The translations under genes and the position numbers were made by a program. A stretch of 64,000 nucleotides of DNA from Mycobacterium sp. NBC_00419 (GTDB lineage: Bacteria; Actinomycetota; Actinomycetes; Mycobacteriales; Mycobacteriaceae): NCBI RefSeq assembly GCF_036023875.1, contig NZ_CP107931.1:868001-932000 (forward strand), read 5' to 3'. The notes beneath the pieces were generated by a model. It was not told where the DNA came from and searched no databases. It worked only from the letters and a program-made list of their open reading frames with translations. Positions 49,135 to 58,700 of the stretch are shown in pieces; the stretch's first letter is position 1, and every line of letters starts with the position of its first letter.

Positions 49135-50826
49135 TTAGAGTCTGCTCTCCAGCCGCGAGGTCACGCCGGCCTCCTGCAGGTCGAGGCGCTCCAACATCGC
49201 CCGTACCGCCTCGTCGTCGATGTTTCCGGCGTCGCGTTCACTGATCAGTGCGGCCCGCTGGGCGGCCAGCACGTCGCGATAGAGCCCGGAGAACACTTCG
49301 GCGCGCAGGGTGTGCGCCTCCGGGTCGGGCATCTCGTCGGCATCCTGGGAATGGCGGGCGATGGTGTTGCGGATCTCGACCAGCACCCGGGGGTCGAGTC
49401 CTTTGGGCGGGTTGGCCCGGAAATCGGCGAGTACCTCGTCGGCCGCGTCATGAACTGCTCGCTCGGCCTTCAGCGTCTCGTCCCGCTCGTAGTTCTGGTC
49501 GTCCTGCTGGCCGGACAGTTCCAGCCAGCGGATCAACGGCGGCAGCGTCGCGCCCTGCAAGAGCAGCGTTCCGACCGCGACGACGAACGCGATCGCCTGG
49601 ATCGTGGCCCGCTCGGGGAACGGTTCGCCGTTAGCCATGGTCAGCGGAATGCCGGCCGCGGCGGCCAGCGTCACCACCCCACGCATACCCGTCCAGGACA
49701 CCACGACGCTCTCGCGCCAGCTCAGTGACCGGTTGTCGACCATCGAGCGCCATTTGCCTTGCGGCCTGCCCCGCTTCTTCGTGCCCAGGGCACCGCGGCC
49801 GCCGCCGGCCGGGACCGGCACCGACAGGGTGCGATCAACGTGGCGCAGCAGTACGCCGCGGCCGAACATCAAGAACACCGACAGCGGCCGGATCGCCAGG
49901 ACGATGAACAGCACGATCGCCGACGCGACCGCCACCTCGGCGAGCGATTCGCGCTGTTCCCGCAGATCCTCGAGGACGAAGCGCAGATGCAGCCCGATGT
50001 AGGCGAACACGAACGCTTCCAGCAGAACATCGAGCGCATGCCACACGTAGCGTTCCTGCAGGCGGGTCTGGTAGCCGGCGCCCAGCGTTCCGCTGCCGAC
50101 CACGAACCCCGCGACCACCACGGCCAGCACCCCCGAGGCGTGCAGTTCCTCGGCGGCGATGAACGCGGCGAAGGGCACCACGAGGCCCTGGATGGTTTCC
50201 AGACCGGGATTGTTCAGCCGCTTGCGGATCCACAACGTCACGTAGCCCAGTGCCGCGCCGACGACGGGCCCGACCAGCGCGCTGTAGCCGAACAGCAGCA
50301 GCGGATTCTCGATGAACGTGTGCGTACCTGCCACCTGGGCGACGGCGACCAAGAACAGCGCCAGGGCGGCGGCATCGTTGATCAGGCTTTCACCGGTCAG
50401 GATGGCCATCACCCGTTTGGGCAGGCCCAGTTTGCGGCCCACCGCCACGGCGGTGACCGCGTCGGGAGGCGCCACGATGGCGCCCAGCACCAACGCGGTG
50501 GCGAAGGTCAACGGCACCACCACCAGCCAGGCCGAGACCGCCGCGACGGTGAAGGCCGTCACGAGCACCAGACCCACCCCCAGACCGAGGATGGGTTTGA
50601 TGTTGCGGACGAAGGTCGGGAACGAGAAGTCCAGCGCCGCGGAGTAGAGCAACGGCGGCAGCACCACGGTCAGCAGGATGTGCGAATCGAGTTCGGGCGC
50701 TTCGAATCCGGGCAGGAATGACGCCGCGATTCCGACGATGACGATGATCAGCGCGGGTTCAAGACCCCGTTGATGGGCAATCGCAGTGACCACGATCGCA
50801 CCAACGACCACGAGAATCAGTTCCAT
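49135..50826 (-). CDS. CPA1-family Na+/H+ antiporter
   Basis: A 563-residue transporter with about twelve membrane helices, starting MELILVVVGAIVVTAIAHQ. The diagnostic GAIVAPPDAVTAVAVG and the ion-binding pair in GESLINDAAALALFLVAV are present, followed by SWTGMRGVVTLAAAAGIPL. A long cytoplasmic C-terminal region (from residue ~455) is helical and charged and may regulate the transporter. The frame is open 39 codons further, but only the ATG at 50824-50826 gives a normal N-terminus. Confidence 0.92.
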   Translation of the reverse strand: MELILVVVGAIVVTAIAHQRGLEPALIIVIVGIAASFLPGFEAPELDSHILLTVVLPPLLYSAALDFSFPTFVRNIKPILGLGVGLVLVTAFTVAAVSAWLVVVPLTFATALVLGAIVAPPDAVTAVAVGRKLGLPKRVMAILTGESLINDAAALALFLVAVAQVAGTHTFIENPLLLFGYSALVGPVVGAALGYVTLWIRKRLNNPGLETIQGLVVPFAAFIAAEELHASGVLAVVVAGFVVGSGTLGAGYQTRLQERYVWHALDVLLEAFVFAYIGLHLRFVLEDLREQRESLAEVAVASAIVLFIVLAIRPLSVFLMFGRGVLLRHVDRTLSVPVPAGGGRGALGTKKRGRPQGKWRSMVDNRSLSWRESVVVSWTGMRGVVTLAAAAGIPLTMANGEPFPERATIQAIAFVVAVGTLLLQGATLPPLIRWLELSGQQDDQNYERDETLKAERAVHDAADEVLADFRANPPKGLDPRVLVEIRNTIARHSQDADEMPDPEAHTLRAEVFSGLYRDVLAAQRAALISERDAGNIDDEAVRAMLERLDLQEAGVTSRLESRL

Positions 50827-50848
50827 GGAGGCATTCTCGCGGCAATGC

Positions 50849-51640
50849 TCACACCTGGCAGGTCGGACACCAGAACAGGTTGCGGGCCTCCAGTGCGGCG
50901 GTCCGGACCGGCGTGCCGCAGACCCGGCACTCCTCCCCCGCACGGCGGTAGACGTAGGTGCGCGGACGGTTGGGCCGATACGACGGCGCGCCGTGGTCGT
51001 GTTCGGGACGCACCACCACGATCGTGCCGCGCCGCACCCCGACCTTCATCAGCTCGACCAGGTCCTCCCAGGCGCCGCCGAACTCCTCGGCGGTGACATC
51101 GCGGCCGGGTCGGTACGGGTCGATGTGCTGGCGGAACAGCAACTCGCAGCGGTACACGTTGCCAACCCCGGCCATCACGCTCTGGTCCATCAGAAGCGCA
51201 CCGATCGGCTTGCGCGACTTGGTGATTCGCGCCCAGGCCAGATCGGGATCGGCGTCGCGGCGCAGCGGGTCGGGGCCCAGCCGGGCCACGATGGCCGACA
51301 CCTGGGCCTCGTCGAGGAGTTCACAGGCCGTCGGGCCGCGCAGGTCGGTGCCGTACTCGCCGCCGACGATGCGCATCCGCACCTGCCCGACCGGCAACGC
51401 CATCGGCACCGCGGCTTCGGTGAAGGTGCCATACAGACCTAGGTGCACATGCACGATCGGCCCGCCGTCGTAGTGGTGGAACAGATGCTTGCCCCACACC
51501 GAGGCGCGGGTGAACACCCGGCCGTTGACCACCGCTGCATCGCTGAACCGGCCCTGCGGGCTGGACACCGCGACCGGGGCGCCGGCGAACCGGCGGTGGT
51601 GCAGCCGGGCCAGCCGGTGCAGCGTATGCCCCTCGGGCAC
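50849..51640 (-). CDS. nei2: Endonuclease VIII-type DNA glycosylase Nei2
   Basis: A 263-residue base-excision repair enzyme of the Fpg/Nei family. It starts MPEGHTLHRLARLHHRRF, so Pro2 and Glu3 are the usual catalytic residues after Met removal. The H2TH region contains LLMDQSVMAGVGNVYRCELL, and the C-terminal zinc finger is CRVCGTPVRTAALEARNL followed by FWCPTC. This is the mycobacterial Nei2 (Rv2464c) position, though here its usual partner rpiB has been moved 3.2 kb away by an inserted block. Confidence 0.94.
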   Translation of the reverse strand: MPEGHTLHRLARLHHRRFAGAPVAVSSPQGRFSDAAVVNGRVFTRASVWGKHLFHHYDGGPIVHVHLGLYGTFTEAAVPMALPVGQVRMRIVGGEYGTDLRGPTACELLDEAQVSAIVARLGPDPLRRDADPDLAWARITKSRKPIGALLMDQSVMAGVGNVYRCELLFRQHIDPYRPGRDVTAEEFGGAWEDLVELMKVGVRRGTIVVVRPEHDHGAPSYRPNRPRTYVYRRAGEECRVCGTPVRTAALEARNLFWCPTCQV

Positions 51641-51672
51641 GGCTACTCCTTGAACGTCGGAAAGACCTCAGG

Positions 51673-52365
51673 CTAACTCTCCCAGCCAACTGCGTGCGAG
51701 GCGGTGTAACGCTCGAGCAGCCCCCGGCTCGCCTCGCTTATCCGTTCTATATCGGACTCCACCACGCCAAGGGCGCGCAGGCACGCATCGGCGATTTGCG
51801 TCGGCAAGTCATCTCGGTACGGACCCGACTCGGTATGCCATAGGAAGACAAGCGACTCCACCATCCGAAACGGCAATTCCGCCGCCGCCCTACTGATGCC
51901 GGTCTCAGCCACGACACTCTGACTCAGATTGAGGTAGTGCCACCGAAGGCGGTCGTGTCCCTGCCAGAACGGCTCCAGACCGGGACTGCGTAGTTCCGGC
52001 TGGAGGTACAAAGTTCCGAGGTTCCATCGCCGGTTGAGTAGGCGACCCCCGTCGAAGACGGCTAACGCATGCAGATGACCGGCTGGCGACAACGCCGGCA
52101 CAGTCCCCAATAGATGGGGAATGAGAGCCAGGGTCGGTGTGACTGTCTGGTTCAACAACGCGCAGGCGATCTCCTCCTTTGTCTTGAAGTGGTGATACAG
52201 CGACGGTTGGCGGATCCCGACCGCGTCAGCGATCGCTCTGGTTGACGTCCCCGCATAGCCCAGAACGGTGAAGAGCTCCGCGGCAGCATCGAGGATGAGG
52301 GTGCGTGCCTGCGCTCCCAATCGCCGTTGAATGGCCGCCTCCGGCTGACCGGCGTTCGCCCCCAT
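51673..52365 (-). CDS. TetR-family transcriptional regulator
   Basis: A 230-residue repressor-type protein. The N-terminal DNA-binding domain has AAAELFTVLGYAGTSTRAIA and GIRQPSLYHHFKTKEEI; the C-terminal part is the ligand-binding helical domain. The ATG at 52363-52365 (MGANAGQPEAAIQ) is chosen; the frame is open 46 codons above, into the divergent promoter. It is divergent from the isochorismatase gene and most likely controls it and the binding protein. Confidence 0.9.
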   Translation of the reverse strand: MGANAGQPEAAIQRRLGAQARTLILDAAAELFTVLGYAGTSTRAIADAVGIRQPSLYHHFKTKEEIACALLNQTVTPTLALIPHLLGTVPALSPAGHLHALAVFDGGRLLNRRWNLGTLYLQPELRSPGLEPFWQGHDRLRWHYLNLSQSVVAETGISRAAAELPFRMVESLVFLWHTESGPYRDDLPTQIADACLRALGVVESDIERISEASRGLLERYTASHAVGWES

Positions 52366-52481
52366 CGTCTCATCGTGCCCGATGCTGGAGCTGCGAGCTA
52401 GCACGACGTATCCGATCGAGCGATTGGAACATTCGCAATCAGTCGTTAATCCGCAGATCAGCATCCGTAACACGACGGTCA

Positions 52482-52521
52482 TTGATAGGCCAAAAAGCTC
52501 CATAAACTATTGATTGATAGG
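52482..52521. promoter_or_regulatory. Direct repeat TTGATAGG in the divergent promoter
   Basis: TTGATAGG occurs at 52482-52489 and again at 52514-52521, 32 bases apart, about three helical turns. Near the second copy is CTATTGATTGATAG with short CTAT/ATAG arms. These are candidate TetR binding sites in the gap between the TetR gene and the isochorismatase gene. Confidence 0.35.
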
Positions 52522-52589
52522 AAAACTGGGAGTCGCCGTCAGCTCACCGGACAGCGGCTCGCACCACGATCAACTTCAGGAAAGGCAAC

Positions 52590-53234
52590 ATGCCGAAGCA
52601 ACCGCTCCTCGTGGGCAATCCCGTCCTAGTCGTCGTCGACATTCAGCGAAGTGGGGCCATGCCAGCCGACGAGGTCGGCATCGTTCACATGCCTGGTCAT
52701 GCCGACCGCGTGGCGATTGCGGAGCGGTTAGTCGCCGCGGCGCGCGCCGCGAGGGTGCCCGTGGTGTTCTTTCAAGAGGTACATCGCCCCAGCGGCGTGG
52801 ACTTCGGGCGTGAACTCGACGGCACCGAAGGGGTCCATTGCGTCGAGGGCCGCCCGGGCACCGATCTGGAACCAAGCCTGCAGCCCCTACCCGGCTACGA
52901 CGAGTTCCACATCGTCAAGCGTCGATACTCGGGTTTCATCGGGACCGACTTCGAGATCGTGCTGCGCGGACTCAAGGCCTCGACCCTGATATTGGTTGGC
53001 GGACTGACCGACGTGTGTGTGCACTACACGTTCGCCGATGCTCATCAACGCGACTTCTATGTGCGAGTGGTCACCGACTGCGTCGGTGGATCGTCGATGT
53101 ACCGCCATGATGCGGCACTCGATGCCATGGAGTATCTGCAGACGGGCGCGTTGCGCACCTCTGAAGAAATTCTCGGCGCCTTCAAGCAGCTGTCCGAAGC
53201 CGGCAACCTCGCACTCCAAGGAGCCGAAAGATGA
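52590..53234 (+). CDS. Isochorismatase-family cysteine hydrolase
   Basis: A 214-residue hydrolase. The catalytic triad is visible: Asp in VLVVVDIQRSG, Lys in HIVKRRYSGFIGTDFE and Cys in GLTDVCVHYTFADAHQRD. Family members act on amides (nicotinamidase, N-carbamoyl compounds) or isochorismate; the substrate here is unknown. AGGAAAGG lies 9-16 bases before the ATG. Its stop overlaps the start of the next gene (ATGA, 53231-53234), so the two are coupled. Confidence 0.9.
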   Translation: MPKQPLLVGNPVLVVVDIQRSGAMPADEVGIVHMPGHADRVAIAERLVAAARAARVPVVFFQEVHRPSGVDFGRELDGTEGVHCVEGRPGTDLEPSLQPLPGYDEFHIVKRRYSGFIGTDFEIVLRGLKASTLILVGGLTDVCVHYTFADAHQRDFYVRVVTDCVGGSSMYRHDAALDAMEYLQTGALRTSEEILGAFKQLSEAGNLALQGAER

Positions 53235-54811
53235 ACCGTCGGTCCTGTGCGCTCACCGCAGTCGGTCTTGCCGCACTAGTCGCACTATCAGGTTGCAGCG
53301 CAACGAATTCCGCAGACCGACCCGCCAGCGCGGCACCCACTGACAAGGTGCTGCACCTGTCATTCCTTCAGGACCCGGGCCAGCCACCCGACCCCGACAT
53401 CTTCTACGCCGGACAAGGCCTGCTGCTGACCACCAACGTGTATGAAGGTTTGTTGCAATACAAAGGCGGTACCGCCACCCCTGTACTGGAACCACTCCTG
53501 GCCACCGAGTGGACGAAATCTTCCGACAACAAGGTTTTCACGTTCACCCTCAGAGACGGCGTGAAGTTTCACGACGGCACGCCCTTCACGGCTGCGGCGG
53601 TCAAAGCGTCATTCGACCGGCGGCTCGCCGTAAACCAGGGACCGGCATACATGGTTAAAGACGTCGAAACTGTCTCAGCCGAGGACGACCACCACGTCAC
53701 AATCACCCTGAGGTCGCCCAACTCTGCCTTCCTGGATTACCTGGCGTCGGCCTACGGACCGCGCATGCTCAGCCCCGAGGGCCTCAAGAGCAACTCCGGC
53801 ACCGACAATGCCGAGAACTACCTCACCGCCCACGATCTGGGGACAGGACCCTTTACGCTGACCGAAGCAAATGTCGGGTCTAAGTACGCGCTCGAGGCCT
53901 TCGACGGGTACTGGGGCGCCAAGCCCTATTTCCAGAAGGTCGACATTCCGGTGGTCACCGACACTTCAGCTCAGCAGCTGCAGTTCAACAGCGGCCAGCT
54001 TGCGGCCGTCCTGCACGACCTGCCCTCCTCTGCGGTCCAGTCCTATCTCGGCGACACCAAGTTCTCCCACTATTCGCTACCGACGATGGTGTCGAACTAC
54101 CTGTACGTCAACCCGCGCAGGGCCACGCTGACCGATGCCGCCCACCGCAAGGCGCTTCTCCAGGCAATCGACCTCGACACCCTGGTCACACAGACCTACG
54201 CGGGCCGCGGCCGTGTCGCGTCACAGATGTATCCGCCGAACGTCATCGCTCCGGAGTTGGGCAAGCAAAGCATCACCCATGACCCGGCGGCGCTGACCGC
54301 CATCACCGCTGGACTGCCTGCCAATCAGAAGTCAATTGTCATCGGGTACGACTCGAGCATGCCGGACAATCAGCTGATCTCGAACCTGCTTCAGACCGAG
54401 CTTGCCGCAACGGGTCTCGACGTGAAGGTACAGAGCTACCCGACATCGCAGATCTTCGGTTGGATCGGAACCGACGCCCCGGATGCGCCTGACATCCTCA
54501 CCTACACCGGCTGGCCCGATGCGGCCTCGCCGTACATGTGGGGACATATTTCCTGGGACGCCGACGGCGCGCTCAACTACTTCGGCTGCTCGGCTCCACC
54601 GATCACGTCGGCATTGTCGAAAGGCCTGGAAACCGAGGATTTACAAGCCTTCTCCCAAGCCGCCGCCGGCGCCGCCGACACCGGCTGCTGGCTCAACATG
54701 GCCGATGTCAACGACTTCATGGTTGCCCAACCATGGTTGCACGGAGTCGAACAGGCTCACGTGGTCACCAGCCCGCAGACGTTGCGGCTGTCGGCTTTGA
54801 GTGCCGGGTGA
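53231..54811 (+). CDS. ABC transporter substrate-binding lipoprotein (family 5)
   Basis: A 526-residue SBP_bac_5 protein that would bind peptides or other small molecules. The signal is a lipoprotein type with Cys22 in LVALSGCSATNS. The mature part includes GLLLTTNVYEGLLQYKGG, FTFTLRDGVKFHDGTPFTA, LGTGPFTLTEANVGSKYALE and RRATLTDAAHRKALLQAIDL. No permease or ATPase genes follow, so it either uses a distant transporter or acts as a stand-alone binding protein. Coupled to the isochorismatase. Confidence 0.92.
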   Translation: MNRRSCALTAVGLAALVALSGCSATNSADRPASAAPTDKVLHLSFLQDPGQPPDPDIFYAGQGLLLTTNVYEGLLQYKGGTATPVLEPLLATEWTKSSDNKVFTFTLRDGVKFHDGTPFTAAAVKASFDRRLAVNQGPAYMVKDVETVSAEDDHHVTITLRSPNSAFLDYLASAYGPRMLSPEGLKSNSGTDNAENYLTAHDLGTGPFTLTEANVGSKYALEAFDGYWGAKPYFQKVDIPVVTDTSAQQLQFNSGQLAAVLHDLPSSAVQSYLGDTKFSHYSLPTMVSNYLYVNPRRATLTDAAHRKALLQAIDLDTLVTQTYAGRGRVASQMYPPNVIAPELGKQSITHDPAALTAITAGLPANQKSIVIGYDSSMPDNQLISNLLQTELAATGLDVKVQSYPTSQIFGWIGTDAPDAPDILTYTGWPDAASPYMWGHISWDADGALNYFGCSAPPITSALSKGLETEDLQAFSQAAAGAADTGCWLNMADVNDFMVAQPWLHGVEQAHVVTSPQTLRLSALSAG

Positions 54812-54844
54812 TCGGCGCACCCGCGCCGGCCGCACCGACGATGG

Positions 54845-55318
54845 CTAGGCGCCGGGCACCGGCGGTGGTACGTGGTCGGCTTCGTACTCGGCGAGGATGT
54901 CGATACGACGCTGGTGGCGCGGCGCCTCCGACCATGGGGTGCTGACGAACGCGTCGATGATGGCCAGCGCCTCGGCCTCGGTGTGCATCCGGCCGCCGAT
55001 ACCGATCAGCTGGGCGTTGTTGTGCTCGCGGGCCAGTGACGCGGTCTCGGTGCTCCACGCCAGGGCGCACCGGGCGCCGGGCACCTTGTTGGCCGCGATC
55101 TGCTCGCCGTTGCCGGAGCCGCCGAGCACGATGCCCAAGCTGCCGGGGTCCGCGACCGTGCGCAGCGCCGTGGCGATGCAGAAGGCCGGGTAGTCGTCGT
55201 CGGCGTCATAGTCGAATGCACCGCAGTCGATCGGCTCGTGGCCGGTCTTCTTCAGATGCTCGATGATGGCCTGCTTGAGTTCGTATCCGGCATGATCGCC
55301 GCCGAGGTAGACACGCAT
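54845..55318 (-). CDS. rpiB: Ribose-5-phosphate isomerase B
   Basis: A 157-residue pentose-phosphate enzyme interconverting ribulose-5- and ribose-5-phosphate. It starts MRVYLGGDHAGYELKQAII; GIVLGGSGNGEQIAANKVPG is the phosphate/active-site loop, and HNNAQLIGIGGRMHTEAEAL is near the end. The ATG is at 55316-55318; the frame is open far upstream without family similarity. In M. tuberculosis it is directly next to nei2. It is convergent with the binding-protein gene. Confidence 0.96.
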   Translation of the reverse strand: MRVYLGGDHAGYELKQAIIEHLKKTGHEPIDCGAFDYDADDDYPAFCIATALRTVADPGSLGIVLGGSGNGEQIAANKVPGARCALAWSTETASLAREHNNAQLIGIGGRMHTEAEALAIIDAFVSTPWSEAPRHQRRIDILAEYEADHVPPPVPGA

Positions 55319-55642
55319 GCCGGTAACCCTAACGCCTCCGCTTCCGGAGCCCGCCGGTTGACGGAACCTCGCCGCACTTACTGCTGCTTTATTTGTCTCC
55401 TCAACATTCGCCCCGGTTGTTTGGGATCGGTAGTCAGCTGACCGTTGTGAACTCAGCAGGATGTACACCGAAGTAGTCAAAGCCCTTGCCCGACAGTCAA
55501 AGGCGCAGCAGCAGACGAAAGCCGCAACGGCCGGCATATCAGGAGCCGCGGAGGGTACCGAATTCGCGCGCGAAGTCAAGGGCGGTGGTGCTATGTTGGC
55601 GTCTCCAATCGGCTTCGCCGTGCTCCGGGATTGGGGGAACGA

Positions 55643-55693
55643 GTGAGCAACACTCTCCTCGCCGCCCCACCGAACTGGGGCGCGGCTTTTTGA
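55643..55693 (+). CDS. Short leader-peptide ORF within the NRPS leader (tentative)
   Basis: GTG to TGA encodes 16 residues, [16 protein letters not shown], with GGGGGAA five to eleven bases before the GTG. The ORF runs through both arms of the terminator hairpin and stops in its T run, the layout of a ribosome-controlled attenuator. It has no runs of one amino acid, so an amino-acid-supply mechanism is not obvious. Confidence 0.3.
   Translation: MSNTLLAAPPNWGAAF
55661..55691 (+). terminator. Attenuator-type terminator before the NRPS
   Basis: CGCCCCA (55663-55669) and TGGGGCG (55676-55682) form a perfect 7-bp stem with loop CCGAAC, extendable with outer GCC/GGC pairing. TTTTT follows at 55687-55691. 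It stands 31 bases upstream of the NRPS start on the same strand, so it can only be a conditional terminator. Confidence 0.6.
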
Positions 55694-55721
55694 TTCGTCA
55701 GCACTTCGGGTCGGCAGTCCG

Positions 55722-58700
55722 ATGACCCGGCAGGAGGATCGTCGTCGCGCGCCTGGTAACGCGATCGAACACACCGTGGCCGGGATCTTTGCCCACATCC
55801 TCGGTCTAGAGGGCGTCGGCGTCGACGACTCGTTCTTCGACCTCGGCGGGGATTCCCTGTCGGCGATGCGCGTGGTCGCGGCGATCAACGCCGCTGTGGG
55901 GACCGACATCGCGGTCGGCACGATCTTCACAGCGCCCTCGGCCGCCCAGCTGGCGGCGCGTATCGCCGAACATTCGGGCCGGTCCACGCCGCTGATGGCC
56001 GGTGAGCGGCCCCCGGTGGTGCCGCTGTCCTTCGCTCAGAGCCGCTTGTGGTTCATCGACCAGTTGCAGGGTCCGTCACCGGTCTACAACAGGGCGGTTG
56101 CCTTGCGGCTGCAGGGGCCTCTCGATGTGCAGGCGTTGAACGCCGCGCTGACCGACGTGGTGGCCCGCCACGAGATCCTACGGACGACCTTCGCGGCAAC
56201 CGAGGGCATTCCGCGCCAAGTGGTTCACCCGACCGACGACATCGATTTCGGCTGGGAGATCAACGATTCCAGCGGTGTTCCGGCTGACCTGCTGGACGAG
56301 GCCATCGAGCAGGCGGTTCGCTACAGCTTCGACCTCGCTACTGAGATCCCGATTAGGGCAACACTTTTCACCCTCTCCGATCAACACCACGTGCTTGTCA
56401 TCGTCGTGCACCACATCGCCGGCGACGGCTGGTCGGTCGGCGTATTGGCGAGCGATCTGGCTGCGGCGTATACCAACCGGTGCGTCCCGCAGGCCCCCGA
56501 CTGGCCTGAATTGCCAGTCCAGTACTCAGATTACGCGCTCTGGCAACGGCAGAACCTCGGCGACCCAGCCGACCGCGATAGTCGGCTGGGCGCCCAGGTC
56601 GCGTTCTGGGAGCGGACCCTGGCCGGGATGCCCGAGCGGGTGGAGCTGCCCACCGATCGGCCGTATCCCCTCGTCGCCGACCATTGCGGGGCCAGCGTTC
56701 CGGTGAAGTGGTCGGCCGAAACACACCGGAAAGTGCGCGATCTGGCCCGCGCTCATGATGCGACCAGTTTCATGGTGATCCAAGCAGCCCTCGCGGTCCT
56801 GCTGTCCGGGCTCAGCTCCAGCTCTGATGTGGCGGTTGGCTTTCCGATCGCCGGCCGCAGCGATCCGGCGCTGGATCACCTGGTGGGATTCTTCGTCAAC
56901 ACCCTGATACTGAGGGTGGATCTCAGCGGCGATCCCACCGCCGCCGACGTGCTGGCGCAGGTGCGCGAGCGCAGCGTCGCCGCCTACGAGCATCAGGACG
57001 TGCCCTTCGAGGTACTGGTCGAAAGGCTCAATCCGACCCGGTCGATGACCCATCATCCGCTGGTCCAGGTGATGCTGTCCTGGCAGAACAATGCGCCACT
57101 CGACCTGGCGTTGGGCGATCTTCAGATCACCGAGATCCCGGTGAGCACACACACTGCCATCGTCGACTTGGCTTTCGCGCTGGGCGAGCAGTTCGACGCC
57201 ACCGGCTACCCGGCCGGGATTGGCGGGACAGTGGATTTCCGCACCGATGTGTTCGACGGTGCCAGTATCGAGAAGCTCGTCGACCGGCTCGAGCGGGTAA
57301 TCGACGGCATGGCCGCCGATCCCACTGCCCGGTTGTCGTCGATCGACGTGCTCGACCCCGATGAACGTGCCCGGCTGGACACGTGGGGCAACCGCGCGGT
57401 GTTGGCGGAGGCCGGACCGGCCGGGATATCCATTCCCGCGGCGTTCGGCGCCGTAGCCACCCGCTCACCCGACGCGATTGCAATCAGCTGCGGTGAATTG
57501 TCCTGGAAGTACCGCGAATTGGACGGCGCCGCGAATCGTCTGGCGAGCGCTCTTGTCGGACGCGGTGCGGGTCCGGGTTCGTGCGTGGCGCTGATGATGG
57601 AGCGTTCACCGCACGCCGTCATGGCGATGCTGGCGATCTCGAAAACCGGTGCGGCCTATCTGCCGATCGACCCGGCGCTGCCGGCAACCCGGATCGAGTT
57701 CATGCTCACCGATGCCGCACCGATCGCCGTGATCACCACGGCCACTCTTGCCGATCACCTCACCGGCCTCGGCGTGCCGGTGTTCGATATCGACGACGCG
57801 ATGGCTGACACTGCACCCGCCACGCCGTTGCCGGCCCCGAGCGCCGCGGACATCGCGTACCTCATCTACACCTCGGGCACAACGGGAGTGCCCAAAGGCG
57901 TTGCCATCACTCACGGGAACCTCACCCAGCTCATCGGATCCCCCGGGACATCCCTGTCTCCGGGTGCGGAACAGGTGTGGTCGCATTGGCATTCCTACGC
58001 GTTCGACTTCTCGGCGTGGGAGATCTGGGGGGCGTTGCTCGCCGGCGGCCGGCTGGCGGTGATCCCGGAATCGCTGACCCGTTCACCGGAGGACTTCCAG
58101 GCGTCGCTGATCGATGAGGGTGTCACCGTTCTCACCCAGACACCCTCTGCAGTAAGCATTGTGGCGCCGGATGCCCTTGACGGCGTCGCGCTGCTGATGG
58201 GTGGTGAGGCCTGCCCGACGCCAGTGGTTGACCGGTGGGCCCCGGGCCGCGTCATGATCAACGCCTACGGCCCCACCGAGACGACGATCTACACCTCCTC
58301 GAGCGCCCCGTTGACGGCGGGATCGGGGCCGGCGCCGATCGGTTCGCCGAGGCCGGGGACCGCCCTGTTCGTCTTGGATGCGCACTTGCGGCCGGTGCCG
58401 CCCGGGGTGATGGGCGAGCTGTACGTAGCCGGCGGCGGGGTCGGAACGGGGTATTGGCGCCGAGCGGGGTTGACGGCCTCCCGGTTCGTGGCATGCCCAT
58501 TCGGTGGTGTCGGTGCGCGGATGTATCGAACCGGGGATCTGGTCCGCTGGCGCGCGGACGGCCAACTGGACTACCTGGGCCGCTCAGATGACCAGGTCAA
58601 GGTCCGTGGCTACCGCATCGAACTCGGTGAGATCCAAGCCGCCCTGGCGCAACTGGACGGTGTCGACGAGGCAGTGGTGATCGCACGCGAGGATCACCCT

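Larger units (their letters stand above)
55319..55721 (+). promoter_or_regulatory. NRPS upstream region with promoter-like, leader-ORF and terminator elements
   Basis: The 403 bases between rpiB and the NRPS hold, in order, a 12-bp palindrome TTCGCGCGCGAA (55563-55574), a -10-like TATGTT (55592-55597), a stem CTCCAATC (55603-55610) / GATTGGGG, a short ORF (55643-55693) and a GC hairpin 55661-55686 with T run 55687-55691. The left half (55319-55560) shows no gene; a 61-residue open frame at 55461-55646 lacks a usable ribosome-binding site. Confidence 0.5.

Noticed and set aside
55319..55340. GTTAGGGTTACC near rpiB as an IdeR iron box for the NRPS
   Set aside because: Only half of the 19-bp palindromic consensus is matched and it sits on the rpiB side, far from the NRPS start.
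55461..55646. 61-residue open frame in the NRPS upstream region
   Set aside because: AGCAGG directly abuts the ATG (too close), and the frame runs through promoter-like and palindrome elements.
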